The notes under the pieces are model-generated. The model had not been told where the DNA came from and ran no database searches. It saw only the letters and a program-made list of their open reading frames with translations. The position numbers and the translations under genes were made by a program. A stretch of DNA of 64,000 nucleotides from Dermanyssus gallinae (Eukaryota > Arthropoda > Arachnida > Mesostigmata > Dermanyssidae), in the NCBI GenBank assembly GCA_003439945.1, contig QVRM01005375.1:1412290-1476289 (forward strand), given 5' to 3'. This document shows, piece after piece, positions 58,141-64,000 of this stretch. Every line of letters begins with the position of its first letter. Position 1 is the stretch's first letter.

Positions 58141-58770
58141 TCAACGAAATCTTGCCTTCTCGGCGTGAGTGCAACTCGTCTGCTTGTTTTGAATGCTCGC
58201 ACGCCAAACTGGTAAAATACGAATTCGTTCGCTCAGGTAACGGTGAAAGAGATCCTCTGCTTCCCCAACCCCCCGTTCCGGCCTATCTGTTATCACGGCA
58301 AGAATGTAAGCAGCGAGAAATAGCACGAACGGGCAAGATACAAATAAAGCGCCGTCGAAATAAGTAGTGTCTAATAGAGACCGGTGCCAGGCGACGAAGA
58401 AAAGCAGCCGAAGACGGAAAGGGATAAGGGAAATGAGAATGCAGTGCGGAGGAAAGGGCGCGCATCATGCAGATAGAGAGAAAGAGAGGAAGAGCTATAG
58501 AGCAGCATCGAGTATGCGCTGGTTCGGTCGTTGGCCAGTGACTGCCGTTATCGGCGTTCACCGCCGTACGTTCTGCTTGATTCCAGAAGGTCCCCCCCTA
58601 AAACAAACGTCCCCAAACGGCCGCTGACCACCAACTGGCTACTACTGGAGCTACTTCAAGTTGTTCAGGGACAACAACAGACATGGATTGATATCGCGGC
58701 TACGCCGATACACGGTGCCGTACGTAAGTTGCACCGGTAGTGGTGATGCGTCGTAAGGTGCAGGCGATTT
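58140..58770. other. GC-rich block
   Basis: Basic, arginine-rich plus frames (58367-58627) and minus frames of about 60-92 codons overlap; not identified. Confidence 0.35.
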
Positions 58771-61440
58771 TTGCGTTCGGCTGAATGACGCACCATTCCC
58801 CCCCCCCCCCCCCCCCCGTCCCCTAATTAGGTGCTAGTCAAAGTCGTCAGGTCCAAAATCAGTCGCTATTGTAACAGTAAGATAAATTCTGTATGCTAAA
58901 TTTGTTTAAAAACTGGATGGCACATACGTTAAGCCTAAAACGGAGACATAATGAAGAACGTCAACAGTATCATCGAAATAAAAATCACCGATAGAGACTT
59001 TGTGTCCTCATCAGAAAATAGTAACAATCATATTAATAGCCATTAAATATTGCACGATATGTTAGGAGTTTGTTTTTGGGTGCGGTGCTTGGTTCAGCAT
59101 CACCGCATATTCTACGGTCGTGCTGAAACAGCAAATGTCTGATGACTTCCAGTGGTTGCTGGTCACATCGGCAGCGGTTGCCTGAGCACAGACCCACGCT
59201 TAACGAATTGACGCCGTCGGCTATGCATTTGAGCAGGCTTCGCAGGATAGAAATCAAATACACGCCGAGATTACCGGTGAGACCGGCTATTTCATGCATC
59301 TTTTCACTGGCGGCGCGCCGACGCCGTACCAGAACCATTGGGCCAAAACGAAGAAGTCAAAACACCGAGATAGAAGTGAACGGATGGCTGGGAGCTTCTG
59401 CATGACCAAACTTTGCTTCAGCCCGACGACATATGGGACGCAATCTCGATCCGCCGTACCTAGAAGGTCAATCGCTAGACGTGCTCTGGCCCATTAAAGA
59501 TGTAAAAAAGTTCTACGCGTAATCTACGAGATGTCGCCTTCAGTGGTAGAAGTTCGAATCTTCAAGACAGCAATGACAACGCGATTTGCACCTGTGGCAC
59601 ACTGAATAGATTTGAGTGGCATCTACGGCTGTTCATTCGCTCACCTACGTTCGAAACTACGTTTAGCTCGTATTGTCCGTGCTATGTTTTCCTTTCGTCT
59701 CATAGCGGCTAAGACTTATATCGCGCCGGGAATTTAGAATTGTTTTAGCTTTACCCTGGACGTGAATAATAAAACGGAGCTATTTTTTAGCTTTTCTAGT
59801 AGCATATTTTAGGCTAATTAGCTAGGCCGCGTTTTCGTGGACGTACCTCTACCTCTATGCATACATCAGGTCTGTTGTAATACTGTTTCGAAAAAAATAT
59901 ACGCGTGTAGTTCTTATTCGAGCCTGCCGCAATCCCTTAGTCAGTACAAGTTAGTTATTTACCCAAATAACGTAGAAACGACGCATTATGTTTATTTAGT
60001 CTATATTGTAGCTGTAGTTTGAGCTATAAGGGCAAAGCTGTTTGCGATTTGCTAGGCACTTATTGCATAGATAAGGAGAATGTGGACCGAGGACGATTTT
60101 TGGATTGCACCGAGCTGTCGATGGTAGGCGTATGGAAAGTATCAGCAGAGCATTTGAACACTGTCACTTGCAGATGTTATATTTGCCTCGCTGCTTGGAT
60201 GAAGCCTCCTTTGTTGTGGATGGAGCCGACGACTAGAAACAACACAAGCTTTGTTGGCGTTTCTCGCATCGCAGTGCCTTGCCCACATGTCTCGACAGAA
60301 GCCGGCAAAGCGTGTTCTTGGCATCCAACACTATTTGTGTATCCGCTTCCGCCGCAGTCTTGCAGCAGTCCAGTGGCTTTAAATATTTTCTAACGATGAG
60401 ATGCTCTTCCGTAATATTGATCTCTCCCACTGTCCCTTGCAAAGTTCTAGTGCAAAGTCTTCTTATCTTCCCAAGACTGTCATCTCTTCGAATGTGGCAC
60501 TGTAAAGCCTGGCACTGTATCCCCAACATACGAGCAGCTAGACCCTGTTGCCTTTAATGGGACACCCCCAAACGAATCATCAAAACAAGCCTGACACGGG
60601 GAGCAGCTACCCTAAACCTTAGGGCCTTTGTCCGAAATTTCCATTACCTGCTGCAGGCGATTCCCCGATATTTTCCCCAATCGCGAGAGCCGCCCTGCTA
60701 GATTTATTTCGCGCCGCTGTACATCCGGTGTAGGAATCCGATGAGGGACAAAATGAAATTTCCCTGTAGCTTTGTATTAGCCCACGTGGACGACTGAGAG
60801 ACGGAAGCGGCGGCGGGTTGTTGCAAGAGACTTAAGCTGGCGAAATTCGATCGCTCCGTGCGGCCAGAGGTAGAAACCTGACAAGACCTTCCCTAACGAG
60901 TCCAACGGGAGTGGTGGTGTGCAGTTTAATTTAGTTCTTCGTTACGCAGGTGCGCTAAAAGAAGCAGACGTGCGTAAGCACAAAGATTCAAGACCATCAC
61001 ATACCAGCCCATATAGATCGGACCCTGGAAGGAATAGTAATATGCAAAACCTAGTCGTTTACAAGCATTACCGACAAGGTATGGCAAATTACCGAATTGT
61101 TAATTACAAACCAATGATGATCTGCCTCGTGATCCTTAAAGCGATCCGTAAACGGCGCACTATATCCAGGCACACCACGATTAAAAATGCCAATCAATTT
61201 AGTAATTTATTTCGGTGCATATTTGCTCAGACAAAGACGTGTATATCTTCTGAGTAATAGGAGGTGCAGTTTGACGATTTGCACATAATGAAGACAACGT
61301 TTGTCTTTTTTCTGATAGCGCCCCTCGCCCTCACGCGACAAACCTGCTGTTCATCATTTAACGACACTGGAATGTCTTGCAGTATGCAGTACACGCATAC
61401 GGGCATTGGAATGTTTTGTGCGTAGGCATCCGTAGTCCGA
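58771..61440. other. Unassigned stretch with several unidentified frames
   Basis: A poly-C run lies at 58798-58817. A minus frame at 59033-59338 has a cysteine cluster (SGNRCRCDQQPLEVIRHLLF) faintly like a LINE C-terminal zinc knuckle. A 124-codon plus frame (60019-60393), a 98-codon minus frame (60233-60529) and a 112-codon plus frame starting at GTG (60919-61257) are open but unrecognised. Confidence 0.35.
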
Positions 61441-63330
61441 AAACGTGTGCTTTAATAGCACACGAGCCGATCGAGCCATACAGCCAGTAACTCGTTTTCT
61501 TGTCTCTTTCCTGCTGACTATGGTGCCCTGTCCGGAGTGTGACTTTTGTCGTCTCTGTTGCTGTTCATTCCGTTCAGCAGGCAGCAAAGACCGTGGTTGT
61601 CTGTCTGTCTGTACCCAGCAGGTATGTCTGTCTGTCTGTCAAACAACATCCGCAAACTGACCGCAAACGAGACGACTCTTGCGTTAATAAGAACAGAGGC
61701 ACATTAGTGTTACAGCGAGCTGATGTTTTAGACCATCGTCATCATCGTCGTCGTCATCATGATGATCAACAGTGGCAACGCTAAAGCTGTGGCTGACCAC
61801 ATCAATCGTAGACACAGACATTGCAACACGTTTGCCGTTGGCGTTATGGCCATTGCCCGGCCGGTAAGTCGTCGTTCACCACGTCAGACGTTATGATATG
61901 TTATGTTATGTTCGGTCGACAGTGCCCCGCCCAGCTCATTGCTGTCACTAATCGTATCTCCACACAGTACAGGAAACAGCAAAAACAACACTATCGAGCT
62001 TCATCATTTGTGGAACGCTGTTTAATTGTTTCGGGGCTCGCCAAACATTTGAGCGCCGCCGACATCGACGCTCGGTTGAATGTCGCCCGGCCACTTCGCT
62101 CCGTTTGCTACTATTCTTGTCGTCGTCGTGGTCGTCTGTACCGACATCATTCATACGTTCTCTTCATCAGCCGTCTAATGTATGCCATTTGCCAAACAGT
62201 GTTTGGTGTGCCACTGCGTTGTCGGGGTGGTGGTGGTGGTGGTAGTGGTGGGCTTAATGCGTATCCTGTAGCCGTCGTCTAGCCAGGCACTAACTACACA
62301 ACAGCCCTCTACGTAAAAAGAAATACGCATCGAACCACAGGCTGTAAAAATTGAATGTTTTGGACAAAGTCTACAACTACTAGGCACGAAGGCTTCTTAG
62401 TTCGCCTGTTCTTTGCCAGTCAGTCTGCTCCTTTTGTGGCCAGCCGAATGTAAGGGCGGTCGAAACTTTTGTGACCTTCACGAAGGCCTGACTGCAAGGC
62501 CAACCATCCTATTGAATTTGCCGTCGTCAACACAACTGGTCTGGACGGGACGGGACGAGACGCAGGAAGCTACTCCAGGCTCGACCACGAAAGCAGATTT
62601 TCTAACGTCACATAACTAAACACGTCCAGGCGCAATGGCGTAGTCGTAGTTTCACTGGTAGTTATTTTAGAAAAAAAAGTGGTCGGCACGAAGCAAATGC
62701 CGTAGGTAAGTGACAAACAAAAAGTTCGGACGACACATTAGTGCCGAGAATGGCAGTCTATCCGTCGACAAGCGTCTTCGGAAAATACAGGGCAGGCAGC
62801 AGCAGCAGCACACAGTCGACACTGTCCACGCTTGGCTCTCTCTCTGGTCATACGCCGCGGTCTGCGTCTGTAGAATTTTCTTCGGCGCTCAATGTGCAGT
62901 AGTAAGTCAATCGGTCAATCTGCAAATCCGTCATTCGCCCAATCGACCAGCTGCTACTCGATAGCTGCGATCTACAACGGACGATCTACAGCGGAGTTTG
63001 TAGTATTCCGTCGGCTTGCTGGGTGAGTGCGTTGTCTGAACAGGCGCAAGTCGCCGCTAGTCCCCACGGCAGATGATGGCCGCCGATAATGGCACCGCTG
63101 GTCAACAGACGGACGCAAGCACAGCACAGCACAGGAGACACTCAGACAAGTGAGTGAATGACATGAGTGAAGGACATCTTCGACGGACATCCTCTCCGGC
63201 GAGTTGGTCCTTATCGCTCTCCTGATGCTGCCTTCAGTCCCCCCCACCCCCCGCCCGCCCGCCCTCCCTCTTCCTTTTTCCTCGAAACACGGCAGTCGGC
63301 CCGAACGATGTCAGAGTAACTGACAACTTT
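61441..63330. other. CpG-rich block with splice donors, possible exon region
   Basis: GC-rich with TGTCTGTC runs (about 61597-61640), (CAT/CGT)n near 61735-61762 and (GGT)n at 62227-62250. Donor-like sites are CAGCAG|GTATGT at about 61620, GGCCG|GTAAGT at about 61863 and GCCGTAG|GTAAGT at about 62706. The longest plus frame (61821-62282, 153 codons) crosses the second donor and is unrecognised. A multi-exon or 5'UTR region is plausible (inference). Confidence 0.35.
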
Positions 63331-64000
63331 GGCAGAACGACAGCTTCGATCAGCGTGTCAACAAGATACAGTGAGTGGTAGGCTAGCACTCACAGAAAGC
63401 CGACAAATGCAAACGCAACTATAGGCCCAAACGCATGCCGTATAGCCGCACATACGGCAAATACGAATTTGTTAAGTTTTAAGACCTAACTAGACTTGAC
63501 AGCTTTGCGTCATGAGAAGTGGAGCGTTGCTTTAAATCTTAATTCTATAATTAATATAAGATACCATCAGTGCACAACATATAATTTACTTGAATGCTCC
63601 AATCCGGTTTCTGTAAACCGTCTAATGTAACAACATATAATACTTACTATTTGGTCATAAACTTGAATATATATTAAGATACCGATAGTAGTAATACCAG
63701 TAGCCAAACATACCGAGCACCAATGTGATCATACCTACATTGAAATCACTCGTTTTCGGTAATCCCGGCTTCTATATCCCGGTTGAAGGATATCATGCCA
63801 GCACGATTAGGGCGAACGTGATCAGTAGAACACAATTAGCGTACCCTAGACGAGCAGAGCCCTTTAATGTTAGGTATACGTACACGTGAATTAATCGTAC
63901 TTACCACTACGCACAAAAACTGAAAATAGTGCATTTCATCCAAAGCCGGTAAAGGAAAAATAAGATCTGTTGTTCCCAACAGGTGGATCCCCTGCACTGC
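63331..64000. other. Non-coding stretch
   Basis: AT-rich; no recognised feature to the window end. Confidence 0.6.

Noticed and set aside
59540..59580. tRNA B box (AGTTCGAATCTTC)
   Set aside because: No matching A box at the right distance and no acceptor stem.

Overview
This is a eukaryotic, most likely arthropod, genomic window with no continuous protein-coding gene that can be read end to end. Reading frames are short and interrupted, there are many very long (TA)n tracts, several mariner-type transposons at different stages of decay, two copies of a tRNA-derived SINE with intact target-site duplications, and plausible spliced exons. A mite or tick would fit (inference from composition, mariner and SINE content). 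No bacterial operon, CRISPR array, canonical tRNA or intact rRNA gene was seen.

Layout. 1-5 kb: a CpG-rich block (about 1180-2550) with CCAAT/GC boxes and a strong splice donor, then AT-rich sequence. 5-8 kb: a decayed mariner (6159-6950) and possible short exons (5308-5472, 7449-7594, 7747-7941). 10-13 kb: an unidentified 254-codon frame, a full SINE copy with a 15-bp duplication (11630-11845), and an R1-like LINE 3' remnant on the minus strand. 13-14.5 kb: a second CpG-rich block. 15.6-17.6 kb: two adjacent minus-strand transposase relics of different families. 20-23.5 kb: CpG-rich blocks. 26105-27387: a structurally complete mariner with inverted repeats and TA duplication, seated inside a (TA)n tract. 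28-37 kb: CpG-rich blocks, a GC-rich structured segment (34393-35060) that begins with a 25-base match to the 28S rDNA sequence used by R2 retrotransposons, and a strong hairpin at 37132-37188. 38-40.7 kb: a candidate 125-nt exon, a pogo/Tigger-like relic and another IS630-type relic related to the one near 17 kb. 41845-42008: a second, 5'-truncated SINE with a 12-bp duplication. 46.8-47.3 kb: an unidentified minus-strand coding relic next to a perfect 27-bp palindrome. 47.7-54.5 kb: CpG- and trinucleotide-rich sequence with a 120-bp duplication and a good candidate polyglutamine exon. 55.6-57.1 kb: an internally deleted transposase relic, another dispersed repeat and a candidate minus-strand terminal exon. 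The rest to 64 kb is non-coding or unassigned.

How it fits together. Most recognisable function is selfish DNA: a Tc1/mariner-superfamily graveyard, SINEs and LINE pieces embedded in intronic or intergenic sequence. The CpG-rich blocks carry splice donors and are the likely promoter/5'UTR or exon regions of host genes whose other exons lie far apart or outside the window. Exon calls are inferences from open frames and splice signals; the transposon calls rest on recognisable motifs.
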